Assembly: GCF_040054535.1 (NCBI RefSeq)
Contig: NC_090777.1
Span: 12,559,001 to 12,623,000 of the forward strand
Direction: 5' to 3'
Source of the DNA: Antennarius striatus
Taxonomy: Eukaryota > Chordata > Actinopteri > Lophiiformes > Antennariidae
Length of the DNA: 64,000 nucleotides
Shown here: one piece after another, positions 47,585 to 62,242 of the stretch
How the letters are laid out: each line of letters begins with the position of its first letter
Position numbering within the stretch: the stretch's first letter is position 1
Program-made: the position numbers and the translations under genes
The notes under the pieces: model-generated
The model's input: the letters and a program-made list of their open reading frames with translations, nothing else
Databases searched by the model: none
What the model was told of the DNA's origin: nothing

Positions 47585-50089
47585 TGTGTTTTTGGCCTCA
47601 GGATACAATTTCTCACAAAGTCTTGTCATTCATTTTTCTTTGAGTATTCGTTGCTCTTTTCCATGCAGCTAATAGACGCCATAGCTGCACAACATGTACA
47701 CTATATTCAACCTTACAGATTTAAGTGGTTCCATTGCAGGTCACACAATGTCAAGAAAAACACGACTTTGCAGAACCTCAATATAAATTGAAAACTTACA
47801 AGTATATAATTTTCCAAGAATCAGCTGATATGTGTTAGTAGTTCTGGAAAGTAGAAGAAATTCTGAGCTTTTTTGAATTCCGCCACCATTTAATGGGATC
47901 TTCCTTTCTAAATGGCCAACCACCCTACTGAGTTTCATCACAGTGTGTGCTAGATGGAAATGAGGAAATAGCCCCATCTCCCAATGTTGAAGGAAATGAA
48001 CTTAAATTCCTGGAACTGACTGGATTTTAGAATTCTAAAATCATGTAGCTGCACTTTTTCCATTGTCCTAGTTTAGAATCATTTTATGAAAGTGTTTTCA
48101 TATCACTTCAACATTTAATATTTTTAGTGAAAGAATGATAGGGCTGTCATGATATCCAAATGTGAACATGACAAAAGCTGCCTACCTGGCGCCTGACAAC
48201 CTCCACAATAATCCCTAACATATTAAGGGAAGGGCTTTTTTGTCCCCATTGAGATGACAGAAAGCAAAATTTGTCACAAATGAGTTCTGCCTATTTAAAT
48301 ATAATTCCTGTTATGCAGCTGAGGGTCTTCATTTGAAACACAATGAAATGATGTTTCAAAATAAGCCCATATTAACTTTTGGTATGCAAGAAGTGATATA
48401 AGGTTTACACAAGCAGTGGAACATTCGAAAACAGATAAAGGTTATATACAAAGTGAATCCTTTCAGACCGTGCTGCAGAAACTAAGATAACACTGGGCTG
48501 ACTAAAGGCTTCTTGTGATACATGACGCTTAATATGTTTGCAAGTGAAATAATTGGCATGACAGCTTTTTTCAAATCAACTATTTTTATTTAATAATCCA
48601 ACAGAAAAAAGAAATATGAGTCCACCAAGCCATGCATGAAGAGGCAAATGTGAAGTATGCCAGGCTTATTTTAGACATGGTATGGGTTACTGAGTCATAT
48701 ATGATTTCATGTCAGTAAAGATGCGGAGGAGGAGAGGCTTCATAATCCACCAATTTATAAACTAGACATCTAGGCGGCTTTATCACAGAGATATTAATAG
48801 AAACGCAGCAAAAACTTAATGCTCGTTGATAGTGTTTTTATATCCATGAATACTGATTTATCACTAATTCAATTGAACCGAAACAGAATTTCACATTATT
48901 TAATTTGACATCATACTATGATGTAGAATAAGATGTTTGCTTTAACTTGAAGCGTTTATCTCTATCGACCCACCCCAAGTTTTGCCTCATGACAGTTTTA
49001 CACAAGTTGAAAAAAGGAGACTGTAACTGGTTAGTTTGTCTCCCAGGACCTTCCCATCTGGACCGACCATTCAGACGACCAGCCTCCTGGCAACCAGCCA
49101 GTCCTGTAATAGTAACTAAATGACAGTCTGTGTTGCAAAATGTATCATGGATTCCTCAGCCAACCATTTTGACATAGACTCGACTGAAGGTCGTTGATTT
49201 CTGTGAGAATATGGTACTCGTGGCAACTGTTTATGGGTGGGTAAGATCCAGTGAGAGTAGCTGAACAAGCAGGTCTAGAATATAATGTATTTCCTCCTGG
49301 ATGATCTGTTGTCCATTTGTTGTCCAATTCTTTGTGTGACAGGCTGTGTCGTGTAGCAGCTAAGTGAGTGAGCTAAATGTTGGAATACCATCGTGGTGTA
49401 GGAGCGTCTGGGTGATATGGGGGTTTGCAGGAAGGATGGCTAATTCAAGCAGTTCAGGACAGAAATAGAACTGAGTGTGTCAGTTTTTTGGCATTTGCTG
49501 TTCCTTACAGTCAGAAGCCAGAATAATTGTTTGATGAGATACTTCACAGCAATGGTCCACCATCTAAGCTGTAGGTTTTATTCTGTGCTGCAACAAACCT
49601 GTATTCTAGTGGTTCTCACAGTCTAACGACAGCTGAGTTCATGTGTGTGTTGCTGTCTGTCGGACCAGGAGCTGGGTCAATATGGCCGGCTCCTGGTGAA
49701 TATGGCAATATGATAAATAGATGGATATATATAGTTTATTAATCCCAAAGGAAACTGATACATGTTTACATCACATCTGTAAATAAACATGTGTAATAGC
49801 CACAGTGCAGCATATGTGATGTCTATGTCTATGAAGTCAAATCAACTTGCATTATGTTCCAACTTTTTTGCTGCTTGATTTAAGAAAAGAAGGTTAGGAC
49901 GTTATCATCCTCCAGAACACTTCATCCTCCAACATGGAGAGGTAGAACAGGGTTTATTATATGTGATAAAAATATAATTAAATGTATCCATGATTTACAC
50001 ACTTGACAAATCATTGGTTTGCAGTGTCTGTCTTTCAAGGAGGGAGCGTAGTCTTTATTTTTGCCTGTATTTTATCCTGATCTCCTTGA
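46161..50089. other. 3.9 kb without a recognised gene
   Basis: The only structured features seen are a (TG)n tract at about 47515-47582 and a SINE-tail-like fragment at about 49725-49775 (TTTATTAATCCCAAAGGAAA). A 95-codon minus-strand open frame at 46558-46842 has balanced composition but no recognisable domain or confirmed splice context. The rest is AT-rich spacer. Confidence 0.4.
47515..47582. repeat. (TG)n microsatellite
   Basis: Alternating TG interrupted twice by CT, about 68 bp. Confidence 0.95.
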
Positions 50090-52060
<1,971 letters not shown>

Positions 52061-52130
52061 CAGATATATGACTGGAAATGAGGATTATGACAGGTGAGCG
52101 ATCATTCAAACAGCCTCTTCCCACTCCACC

Positions 52131-52164
<34 letters not shown>
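52131..52164. repeat. (TAAA)n microsatellite
   Basis: About eight perfect TAAA/AATA units. Confidence 0.95.
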
Positions 52165-52165
<1 letters not shown>

Positions 52166-52439
52166 CAACCCCCAGACCCTCCCCTAAGAATACCTCGCCC
52201 CTCCCCCCACCGGCCTCCCCTTGCCCATTGACGGCCGAGCGTGGTGTCCCTGCAGGCTGTAGAGCGACAGAGACGAGCATCATCCTGCAGGGCTCGGTGC
52301 GCATGTGTCCGTCCGTCGATCAGTAAACAGTGTGTCGGCTTCACACGCGGGCTGCTGACGCTGAGGTCCCCGGCGATGGAAGAGAGCATCAGAGGATTCT
52401 TACGCAGAGCGAAGCCCATTGGCCTGTTTTTATGCGAGA

Positions 52440-53012
52440 GCAAGGGACTGTCAGCCTGAATGCAGCGCTCGGAGCACAGACGCTCGTCCCAACTATCCTC
52501 CTCCTCCTCCCTCTCCTCCCTCTCCTCTCCTGTCCTCCTCCACGGCGGTAATCCTTGCTGACACAATACACAAAGGACTAAATGCTGGCTGCATCCCTCA
52601 GCAGCAGGGCGCTCTCTTCTGCCTCCTCTGGCTCTGATCCTCTCCAGACAGGTTGCTCGGCTGTCCAGCAGGACACTGTTTTTAGCAGGCTGCTCGCTAC
52701 TGTCTGTATCACATCCCTGGAATATCGGCCTGGCTGCTGTCCTCCGCCCACTGTATCCCCTTCTCTTCCTCCTCCTCCTCCTCCTCTGCCTCCTCAGTCG
52801 GTTCATTCAGGGAGTGCATCAGCACGATGCTCCAGCCCTGAGGAGGTGTCTTTTTAAAATCTCACTGGGAACTGACAGCAGCACTGATTTTACTTTCTTT
52901 TTTTCTTTTTTTTTTACAATTTATGTAGGAGGAGGAAGGAACTGCTTCCTCTTCTTCCATATTTTTGTTGGTCTCTTTCTGTTCACCCTGCAGCACATCA
53001 CCATACCAACAG
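52440..53012 (+). promoter_or_regulatory. Candidate 5' non-coding exon or promoter, possibly of mib2
   Basis: This pyrimidine-rich, CpG-bearing stretch has many CCT runs (52495-52545 and 52763-52795) and ends at a good splice donor, CCAACAG|GTAAAG, at 53012/53013. It is the strongest donor in a promoter-like context between ubiad1 and mib2 on the plus strand. The next strong acceptor in a coding context is the one before the first mib2 exon, near 60832. No conserved coding frame is visible, so it would be 5'UTR. The link to mib2 is inference. Confidence 0.3.
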
Positions 53013-53594
53013 GTAAAGCTGCTGAACCAGACATACTTTATTTGTCATGTGTTGTAGATTCAGTCTCGTCTGTTCGGGTTGTGCTAGTACATTCTTGTCA
53101 GACAGTCACATGATGTTTTGAGGTAGACGAAACACTTTCCTTCAAAGTAATGTTAGCAGTACAGTGTCCTTACATGAAATGAATCATGGCTGCTTTTATT
53201 TACATCAAACGTTTACAGTATAAAAATGTGCCTATTTTACTGTTTACTTCCGAGTTAGCTTAAAGGGGACTTGTGCAATGACAACATGCATGTAGCTGCT
53301 GTAAATATCTGAAGTAGGCTTGGCTGCTACCACTGGTGAAGACCAAAGAGTCTGCAGATCCTTCATGGTAGGCAGCCTTCACGTCAGGTTTAGTGCTCAG
53401 ATTGGATGCATTTGAGTTAACTGTAAGTAGTTAAGTTTGCATTACTCAAGATTACATTAAAAAAAACCAGTGGCTAAGTGCTATGAACATCAGTGTCAAA
53501 AAGATTTTACACATCTTAGAGTTCCTGGATTCATTTTAGGACAGTGATTTGAATAGTTGAATCCTGCTCTGAAATAAGGCTTGGTAAGGTTGAA

Positions 53595-55159
53595 TATGCT
53601 CAAAAAAATAAAGGGAACAGTAAAGTAACACGTTGTAGATCTGAATGAATGAAATATTATTATTAAATACTTTGTTCTTTCCACCGTTGAATGTGCTGAC
53701 AATAAAATCACATAAAAATTATCGATGAATATCAAATTTATCAACCCATGGAGGTCTGGATTTGGAGTTATACTCAAAATTCAAGTGGAAAAACACACTA
53801 CAGGCTGATCCAACTTTGATGTATTGTCCTTTAAACAAGTCAAAATGAGGCCCAGTAGTATTTGTGGGCTCCGCGTGCCTGTATGACCTTCCTACAATGT
53901 CTGGGCATACTCCTGATGAGGCAGTGGATGTTCTCCTGAGGGATCTCCTCCCAGACCTGGACTAAAGCATCCGCCAACTCCTGGACAGTCTGTGGTACAA
54001 CTTGGCATTGGTGGATGAAGTGAGACATATGTGCTCATTTAGATTCAGGTCTGGGGAACGGGCGGGCCAGTCCATAACATCAATGCCTTTGAGTTGCAGG
54101 AACTGCTGACACACTCCAGCCACATGAGGTCTAGCAATGTCTTGCATTAGGAGGAACCCAGGGCCAACCGCAGCAGCATAGGGTTTCACAAGGGGTCTGA
54201 GGATCTCATCTTGGTACCTAATGGCAGTCAGGCTACCTCTGGCCAGCACATGGAGGGCTGTGCGGCCCTCCAAAGAAATGCCACTCCACACCATGACTGA
54301 CCCACTGCCAAACCGGTCATGCTGGAGGATGTTGCAGGCAGCAGAACGTTATCCACGGCATCTCCAGACTCGCGTCATGTCACGTCTGTCCCATGTGATC
54401 AGTGTGAACCTGCTTTCATCTGTGAAGAGCATAGGGTGCCAGTGGCGAATTTGCCTATCTTGGTGTTCTCTAGCAAATGCCAAACATCCCGGATGGTGTT
54501 AGGCTCTATGCAGAACCTCCACCTGTGAATGTCGGACCCTCATACCACCCGCATGGAGTCCGTTTCTGATTGTGTTGAGCACATGCACATTTGTGGACTG
54601 CCGGATCTCATTTTGCAGGGCTCTGGCAGTGCTCCTCCTGTTCCTTCTTGCACAAAGAAGGTCCTGCTGCTGGGTTGTTGCCCTTCCACGGCCTCTTCCA
54701 CGTCTCCTGATGTACTGGCTTGTCTCCTGGTAGTGCCTCCGTGCTCTGGACACTACACTGACAGACACAGCAAACCTTCTTGCCACAGCTCACATTGATG
54801 TGCCATCCTGGATGAGCTTCACTGCCTGATTCTCTTGTACGGGTTGTAGATTCTGTCTCATGCTATCACTAGAGTTAAAGCACTGCCAGCCTTCAAAAGT
54901 GACCAAAACATTAACCAGAAAGCATCAGAACTGAGAAGTGGTCTGTGGTCACCATCCGCAGAACCACTCTTTTATTGTTTCTGTCTTGCCAATTGTCTGT
55001 AATTTCCACCTGTTGTCTATTCCATTTGCACAACAGCATGTGAAATTTATTGTCAATCAGTGTTGCTTCCTAAGTGGACTGTTCGATTTCACAGAAGTGT
55101 GGTTACTTGGAGTTACATTGTGTTATTTAAGTGTTCCCTTTATTTTTTTGAGCAGTGTA
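53595..55159 (-). pseudogene. Near full-length Tc1/mariner-like transposon, degenerate
   Basis: The ends TGCTCAAAAAAATAAAGGGA and its inverse CCTTTATTTTTTTGAGCAGTG lie beside TA dinucleotides. The left tip lacks about three terminal bases relative to the right. The minus strand carries a broken transposase: 54786-54499 has [20 protein letters not shown] (helix-turn-helix) and an [12 protein letters not shown] stretch. 54294-53962 has MVWSGISLEGRTALHVL, LLMQDIARPHVAGVCQQFL (second Asp region) and DWPARSPDLNLNEH (final Glu region). The parts are in different frames and the Asn of the usual DNARPH motif is Ile, so it is inactive. Confidence 0.88.
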
Positions 55160-57150
55160 TTTGCTTTGGGTGAAGTTAGGATGAATTCATTGAGACCTGA
55201 ATGTGGTTGTATCAACGTCTGACTCAATATTTACTTTTGAATCGAAGTTTGACTTCAGGTATAAACCTGGACTTCCACTTATGTTTCACTGGCCTTAGCA
55301 AACACCAGAACTGATCAAATCTTTGCCAAACATCAGGTCACAATACCACTATAATGCAAAGCAATGGATTTACCTAAAACACAATCATCTCGTAGCATCA
55401 CCACACCTAGTCTATTATTTACTTATTTGCTTTTTTTAGATAAGACTTCCTGCTTGTCCAGTCTTTGAGCAACATCTGTCAGACATCAAGCAGGCAGAGG
55501 AGAAAAGAACCACATGTTCTAAAACAAAGTGCAAAGTTCACCACAAACCAAATACTCAGAAAATGACGACGAGGGTTCACTCCCCTGTAAGCAGAGCGAC
55601 TGCATCATAGTGCTCAGGATTTTAGAGGGTTCTGCTGGCTGAACTGGGATAGCATCATTGTCAAGCTTGTGTTGTCTCCAAATTGGAATCATACATCTGA
55701 TAACATGTTCAAAAGTGGGCTGAAGATCATGGGGAGTAAGTATGAAAAGCCATTCTACTGTCTTTAAATGTACAGGAAAACGTTCTGAGGGAATGTGATC
55801 ATTGTGGGTGACTTGAAGTAAATCGTTCCAGGAGTGTTTGATTATTGGAACAGTTCTTATCATGTTGCTTTTACACCAAGTTATTTGGAAACATCTTATA
55901 ATTTAGTTTAGGTTATGTAATTATACATACACATTATGTATATCTGTTCCCACAGTACATCTGTTCATGTGAGATTTCAGAAGTGAAATATAGGTCAGAT
56001 AGAAGCCCAATGTGAAAAATGGAGAGTCTTCTCATTAGCCTGTGTCCTACTCTGAAGAAGTCTATAAATGTGTTTCATCAGGGTTCTTATTGATTTTCCT
56101 GTAAGTCCTCTGGCCACCAGATGCTTCTGACGTGAACCAGTTCAAGCAGGTTTTTACTCATTTCTCTTGGAGCTGATTAGGCTAAAGTCACAGTCTAGTT
56201 GCTCTTTGCTAAGCATTTTGGTTCTGAGGCAGAGAAGTGAAAGAAGCCAGCGTCTTCTTTTGAGTTATCAGATGAGCTGGTCAGACAGTATTGTAGGATG
56301 TCAGGCCTCCTCACACTGAAGCATCTATCTGATGGCCCTGCATCTGCCATTCATGATAATCCTGACTCATTTTCCTTTAGAAGCTGATAAGCTTTTAGCT
56401 TGTGCATATGTAGCTGAAAGATTGATTAAGAATCAGACATTTTATCTGCTTTGTGAGATGATACAACTATGAGGAGTTTATAGTTAAATATAGTGTGTTT
56501 GGTTTCATCACCTCAAGCCAGTTAGTCAGACAGGACCAACCAGCGATTTGTGAGATGGACAATGTTTTGTTTTTTCTCAGTCTCACTTCCTTTTGCTTGG
56601 ATTATTTTGGTCACATGAAGTCCCTATCTGATTACAATGCCATTGATTTCACATCCTACCAGTACCACTCTACACTCGGCCTTCTGTGCAATAAAATAAA
56701 ATGGGTTCTAATGACAAGAAAAATTCTTTTACAGATAATTTAATTATGTTCACCAGTATTGTTTTTTCAATTGATTTAGTGGTTTTCAAAAATCTAGAAG
56801 AATTTGACAGTTACATTTTCATCAAATGTTGATGTTTGAAACACCTTAAGTAGCATTAAAATAAAATATTTTCAAACTAATGCTAAACCCAATCTACTTT
56901 ATGGAATTCACAACTTGAGTGTGTTCATTTGTTTGATTGTGTTGTGACCAAACACCTTATGTGTTTGTGTGAAGGAGGTTGACGTAGTCCCTCCAGATTG
57001 GTCCTCAGCAGTGCTGTGTGACGGATGCCAGCCCATCTGTTGTATCATGCTGAAATCCTGCCTGACTTTGCCCTCTGTCTATCTATAAACTAGGATCTGT
57101 CAGATAAAACTGCTACAGGGACTCGCTCCACGGCCGCGGACTGAGACCTG
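55160..57150. other. 2 kb spacer, nothing recognised
   Basis: AT-rich DNA with no convincing open frame, splice pair or repeat terminus. Confidence 0.4.
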
Positions 57151-57251
57151 AGGCCTGTACCATAAAGCTTGATGAAACTAGCCGGGCTTCCTCTTACTTA
57201 TCTGGCTTCACTTACCGAGACATTCGCCCTCCGGATTTTCGGTATTATAAA

Positions 57252-57662
57252 GTGGCTATCAACTCACTAATTCAATCCAGGCTTGTCCAGTCTAGATCTG
57301 TGCGCGCTCACATAAAAAGGGCGGAGTTTGCTGCATGCAACCAATCGCAAACATGCAACAAACCGGCCCGAGCCGCATATTTCACAACGGAGGAGCAAAC
57401 AATAATAATTAATAAATACAAGCAATACAAATCAATAATCCAGGCAAAAAGCAACACAGTTGTAGCTGCCAAACGGCGCAAGGATCGCTGGCAAAAAATC
57501 GCCGACTGTGTCAATGCGGAAGTTAGTGCCATTATAATATTACTTCCCCACTATGACTGCACTTGTATATCTGACTACAGTAACATTTGTGTGTTCCATA
57601 AATGTATGTGTGTACGACATTTTTCGTTATGGCATGTGATTGTAGCCCCCGCGACTTTATGA
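57252..57662 (+). pseudogene. Harbinger Myb/SANT-like protein remnant
   Basis: The open frame contains YFTTEEQTIIINKYKQYKSI followed by AAKRRKDRWQKIADCVNA, a trihelix/Myb-like DNA-binding module of the kind that partners Harbinger nucleases. The tail after about residue 92 is unlike known proteins and is probably read-through after a frame change or an internal deletion. In intact elements this protein helps import the transposase into the nucleus and bind the TIRs. Confidence 0.65.
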
Positions 57663-57777
57663 ATAGCTCTACATACTGTGTTCTTCCCGAGGTTTTCAGC
57701 GTCGCCAACAGAATACATAAAAGTACCTATGAATGAATGAATCAATCAATCCATGATTTACTTAAACAAATAATTGA

Positions 57778-58137
57778 TTAATGGCATTTTATCTGTGGCT
57801 TGCTTGTAACCCATCCAACGAGGGATTTAAGGACATCATAATAATTGCGAACATCACTAAGAAATATATTAACTGTGGCAAAAAACCTCAGTGCAATGCA
57901 CACTGTCTGCGGGACTGTCAGCGCGTGGTTGCGGTGCGTTACATTACTGATGTAAGGCTCCAGCAGCTGACAGATGTAATGTAACCCCTCTCCCCAAAAC
58001 CTGTACCTTTCGTTCAGTGATTGTTCAGGCAATTCGAACGGATTACAGTGATCTCTAAATATTCTCTCGCGCCTGTGCGCTCTTCGCACAAACTGTGCAC
58101 CAAGATCCACCGGGTTCTCATAAAACGGACAGCCCAT
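57778..58137 (-). pseudogene. Truncated HARBI1-like nuclease remnant
   Basis: It starts MGCPFYENPVDLGAQFVRRA. NERYRFWGEGLHYICQLLEP and NHALTVPQTVCIALRFFAT are typical of the N-terminal region of HARBI1-type transposases. The frame departs from the family about 90 residues in (NIFLSDVRNYYDV..) and ends. The DDE catalytic residues, which lie further C-terminal, are absent. It therefore cannot encode an active nuclease. Confidence 0.8.
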
Positions 58138-58356
58138 TTTCCAAGAGAACTGATTGGTCAGTAGGTTGGGCTATTATACCTGCTGAGCTCTTACCCTGAA
58201 CTTATCCTGCTCTGGACCAGGTTAGGTGTTCAGCATAGGTTACCGCGACAACGTAGCCCGATAGAAAGTCAGCCACCTTTATGGTACCGACAAGCCAGTG
58301 TTAAGCCTGAAGTTATCTCTCTAAGTCATAATCCAGCTTTATGGTACAGGCCTCTG

Positions 58357-60780
58357 GTTACTCTTATTATGAATCCAGCATTTTTCTTATTATTTTGTTG
58401 AGCGTTCTATAAAAACTGTTCATTTTTTTGGATTGGAAATAATTGTCTTTATTTCAGTGACTTGGTCAGATATGCATTAAGTATGTTTGCTTGAATTTTT
58501 TTTTGTGCTTACAAAAGTTCCAAAACTTTACCAACTTTATCACACTGAAAGCTTTATGAACAGTGTCACATGTCGCTGTGCTTTCCTCCTCATGACAGAA
58601 ACAGTTGTAGTATTAAGAACTGGTGAAGTGACTTCTTTTTAGACAATTGTGGTTCCAAATTTCTACAGTAACTTTGTTGGTAGGCAGTAATTCCTCTCTT
58701 AGGATGCATTGTTGGGACTCACTCCTATGTTTTGGCAGTGACCATCTGCAAACAACACAAACCATTGTTCATTGGGAATGAGGAGAAAGAAGATTCATTT
58801 ATTAAATGGTTTTGCCACACAGCTCTAAATGTGTTTATTTTTATAGTTTTGGAATGTGCTTGTCTAAATGGAGTAGAGGCAGCAGAGATGGTATGTCTCC
58901 CTGTCAATAGCAGCTGATCTATTTAGTATTGATAAGGTACCAGTGTGCTCAGTCTGAGTTCTCTGTGGAACTAACTGTGGGAAGTGGTGGGCATGTGTGT
59001 GACTAGTAGAACAATTTTTACATTTAGGTGGTAGGTTTAAGATTTATTTTCACTGTGTCTGCTAAACAGCACCTCAACCCATAATGCCCACATTGTGGAC
59101 CTGCTCTGCTGCTAAACTTTTATTATTATCTTCTCCCTCTTTCAGTTCGGAGCTTTTTGGGTGATTTAGAGATTCATCATGATTGTTTTGTCAGTCATTA
59201 GTAAATCTGCTTGGCATTTTCTTCATTCTTTCTCATCAAGAACACTTGGAGCCGCATGAAAGTCATCCACTGCCTGTGACAGCTCCTCTGTTGCATGCTT
59301 AAGTGTTGGATAAATGACTGGGATATTATTTCAGTGCATAAAAAGGGGCTAAGCTGTCATTTTGGACAGAAAATGGGAATAAGCAGCCTGTTTTCTCTCA
59401 TTTGATCCCCTACATCCCATATGTTTTCATGCTTAAACAGATGCCCTTAATACCAAAATGACATTGTAATCTTGTGTGCGAGTGTAATCTCGCACATTAC
59501 AGACATCTGCCTGCCCTTCCATCTACACATTCTTTTCAACTAAACTCTTGAGTCTGAATCTGAATACTGAAGCCTTTGTTGGGTGAAAATTACCCAATGT
59601 CTGGACCGTATTTGGTGAAAGTAAGGCAATGATCACACATATGTAGACAGGTGAAAGTAATATAAGCATTAGCAGTTACGAGTCTGGGCTGCCCTGTACA
59701 CGCCAGCATTCGTATTTTACTTTATTTTATGTGAACTTTGTCCTCACAAGAGGCTTAAGTTACTTTCCTGCTTAAGATTTGTGGTGGTTCTCACAGAAAT
59801 GATGGATTATCACCTCCATCTACTGTGGAATATGCTCAGATCTATGGGGTGTTTTGACAGTCGTGGCACTTGTTTCTCAGTTTGCTCTGTTTGGTGATTA
59901 TAATATGTGTTACAGTTACATAATGCAAGACTTACTGAAGCTTGTTCTGTCTGATGATAACAAGTATAAAGCAGTGATTCAATAGAGGATCATAAATTGG
60001 ACGTTTTGCAAGCTACCGTCCCATCATCAGCCGAGGTGATCAGAGGCTGCACAGCCTTCCCAGCTGGATGAACACACTGAGAATTCAATGTAAAAAAAAC
60101 AACAACACTTCACCCAACTACAGATTGTTTATGATCAGTCACTCAGAGAGCAAGAATTATTGACTGATTTAGGTGTGTGTTTGTGTGTGTGTGTTTGTGT
60201 GTGTGTGTGCGTGCGTGTGTGTGTAGGGTCAGTGCTTGATATACGCAGCAGGGTTTAGTAGACATGTCCAGCTGCTTCCCACTGAAGCATGTCATGAAAC
60301 ACAGCAAGGCCTCCAGTGAACGATTGCCAGCAAAGAGCAGAATGCTGCTTCAACATCAATGAGACATACGACATACGAGTTGTGTTTACAAGTTCCACAG
60401 ACATGTTGTCACAACGTTTATCACTCATTAGTTTATGGACACTGGTTAAAATATTTAACTTTGTCACACGTGTTCTTTCAATGTTAGCTTGCAAGATCTG
60501 GGCTTCATTCTCACTGCATTAGTCAAGATTAGATTTTATTGCTCACGAATGTCTTGAATGTTATGTGTGGATGTGTGGCAACATCAAAAACTACACTGAA
60601 CCTTTTTCTGATATTGTACACTTTCCAAGGTCATCTTAAATCTGTATCCTGTAATGTGAACAGTCAGATCAGAATTTCCCATCACTTTTAGTCCGTGGAT
60701 CACGCTCACATTGGTGCTTTGTCAGCAATCGTGAATAAAGACTGAACTGTGTCTCCCTCAGATGCTGTGTCAATGTATCC
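58357..60780. other. Spacer or intron upstream of mib2, little recognised
   Basis: No gene is supported. A GT-rich microsatellite occupies about 60173-60224. If the candidate 5' exon ending at 53012 belongs to mib2, this whole stretch is its first intron. Confidence 0.35.
60173..60224. repeat. (GT)n microsatellite
   Basis: About 50 bp of GT repeats with TTTGT and GC interruptions. Confidence 0.9.
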
Positions 60781-60996
60781 CTATTGCTGCTCTACTTTTC
60801 CCAGCATTCATTGAGTTCTATCTTCTCTCCAGTTACCCCTGAGCTGCTTCCAGACACACCCCTGGTGCCATCCCTCACTGCAGTATCATTGACGCGGACC
60901 GCCTCCGTCCCCCAGAGACCCCGGAGACACAGCAGCGGAAGCCACAGCGCTGCCAGGCCCCGCTCAGCCCCCCGGCCAGGCCATAGCAAAGGCAGC

Positions 60997-62242
60997 ATGG
61001 AGGTGGGCATGCGTGTGGTGCGTGGCCTGGACTGGAAATGGGGAAACCAGGATGATGGCGAGGGCCACGTCGGGACCGTGGTGGAGATCGGGCGGCAGGG
61101 CAGCACGACTACACCGGACAAGACCGTGGTAGTGCAGTGGGACAGCGGCACGCGGACCAACTACCGCACCGGATACCAGGGGTCCTTTGACCTGCTGCTG
61201 TATGACAATGCCCAAATTGGTACGGACTCCAAACTGTGGGATGGCCAGACCTGAATCTGTGTTGGCACTAAACAGTATTTATTCAGATGTGTTTACAATT
61301 TAGCAAAATAAGTTAAACTTCTAAAATAATCACAAATCTTTTTGTTTGCAAAATCAAAACCTAGCTAAAGTCTGTTTTGGATCAGGAGATTTTTATTCTA
61401 AGACTAAATTAACAAGAATGTTACTAAATGTTTCTTACGTCACACTCTTGTCCACAAAAGTTTGGGCCATTTGATCTTTCCTGAGAATTATTTTCTGTTT
61501 CAGATGTTTTTGATAAAAATATTTTGATCTTTAATTTCTCGTCATCACTTTGGATCTGCCCACGCTCATCTGTTTAACCTTATACAATGGTCAGTATTGA
61601 GGGCCTTGCTTCAACCTGAACAGATATCATTGTACTTGTTCTCTGTAGATTTAAAATCCTCTGATATAAATGACAAATTAATTTGCTTTGGTTTCCTGTC
61701 AGCCGCTATGGTCACACATTGTTGTTGACAATCATTTCCATGTTTATCTTTCATATTTGTGCCTATTTGTTAATGTGCTTGTTTGCACAGCTTTCACAAT
61801 GCGACTATGTGACTAATGATTCAGTCAGCCTTAAGTACACCATCCAGCTCTCTTTTGGACATGAATGACACTAACACAGGATTAATTACTAGTTTTGTTC
61901 CATCTAAAATAGGCATTTTCATCAATGAATCGGAGTAACGGGAGATTCTTGGTGTCATAATTTGCATCTTACTCTACAAGCCTTCCTCATTCTTTCTTTT
62001 TCATCAAAAACAGGAAGAGCCCCAGACCTGTTGAACTGATAACTCTTCCACCATCTCCTCTTCCCCGCAGGCGTGCGTCATTCCAACATCATTTGTGACA
62101 GCTGTAAGAAGCATGGCATCATGGGGATGCGATGGAAGTGCAAGGTGTGCTTCGACTATGACCTGTGCACCCAGTGTTACATGAACAACAAACATGACCT
62201 GAGCCATGCCTTTGAGCGCTACGAAACGGCTCACTCCCAGCC
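60997..62242 (+). CDS. mib2: E3 ubiquitin ligase MIB2, first exons (partial)
   Basis: Two coding exons: up to 61219 (ATG at 60997, [16 protein letters not shown]) and 62071-62242, joined in phase (G|GC) by a GT-AG intron and ending at a donor in CC|GTGAGT. Residues 1-73 form the first MIB/HERC2 domain, with [20 protein letters not shown] and [19 protein letters not shown]. Residues 83-120 form a ZZ zinc finger with Cys83, 86, 98, 101, 107, 110, His116 and His120 in place. [20 protein letters not shown] fits MIB2 better than MIB1. The second MIB domain, ankyrin repeats and RING fingers must lie to the right of the window. MIB2 ubiquitinates Notch ligands such as Delta and promotes their endocytosis. 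The frame is open upstream of the chosen ATG to an acceptor near 60832, so an N-terminal extension is possible. Confidence 0.93.

Larger units (their letters stand above)
57151..58353. mobile_element. PIF/Harbinger transposon, internally deleted
   Basis: The termini AGGCCTGTACCATAAAGCT and AGCTTTATGGTACAGGCCT are perfect 19-bp inverted repeats. They are flanked by CTG on each side (57148-57150 and 58354-58356), a 3-bp duplication of Harbinger length. Two convergent open frames inside resemble the two Harbinger proteins: a Myb/SANT-like protein on the plus strand and the N-terminal part of a HARBI1-like nuclease on the minus strand. At 1.2 kb it is shorter than a complete element and the nuclease is truncated. 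Confidence 0.88.

Noticed and set aside
52102-52806. 234-codon minus-strand open frame rich in Arg and Glu
   Set aside because: It is the complement of CCT-rich tracts, low complexity, with no domain and no promoter on that strand. The plus-strand 5'UTR reading is more plausible.
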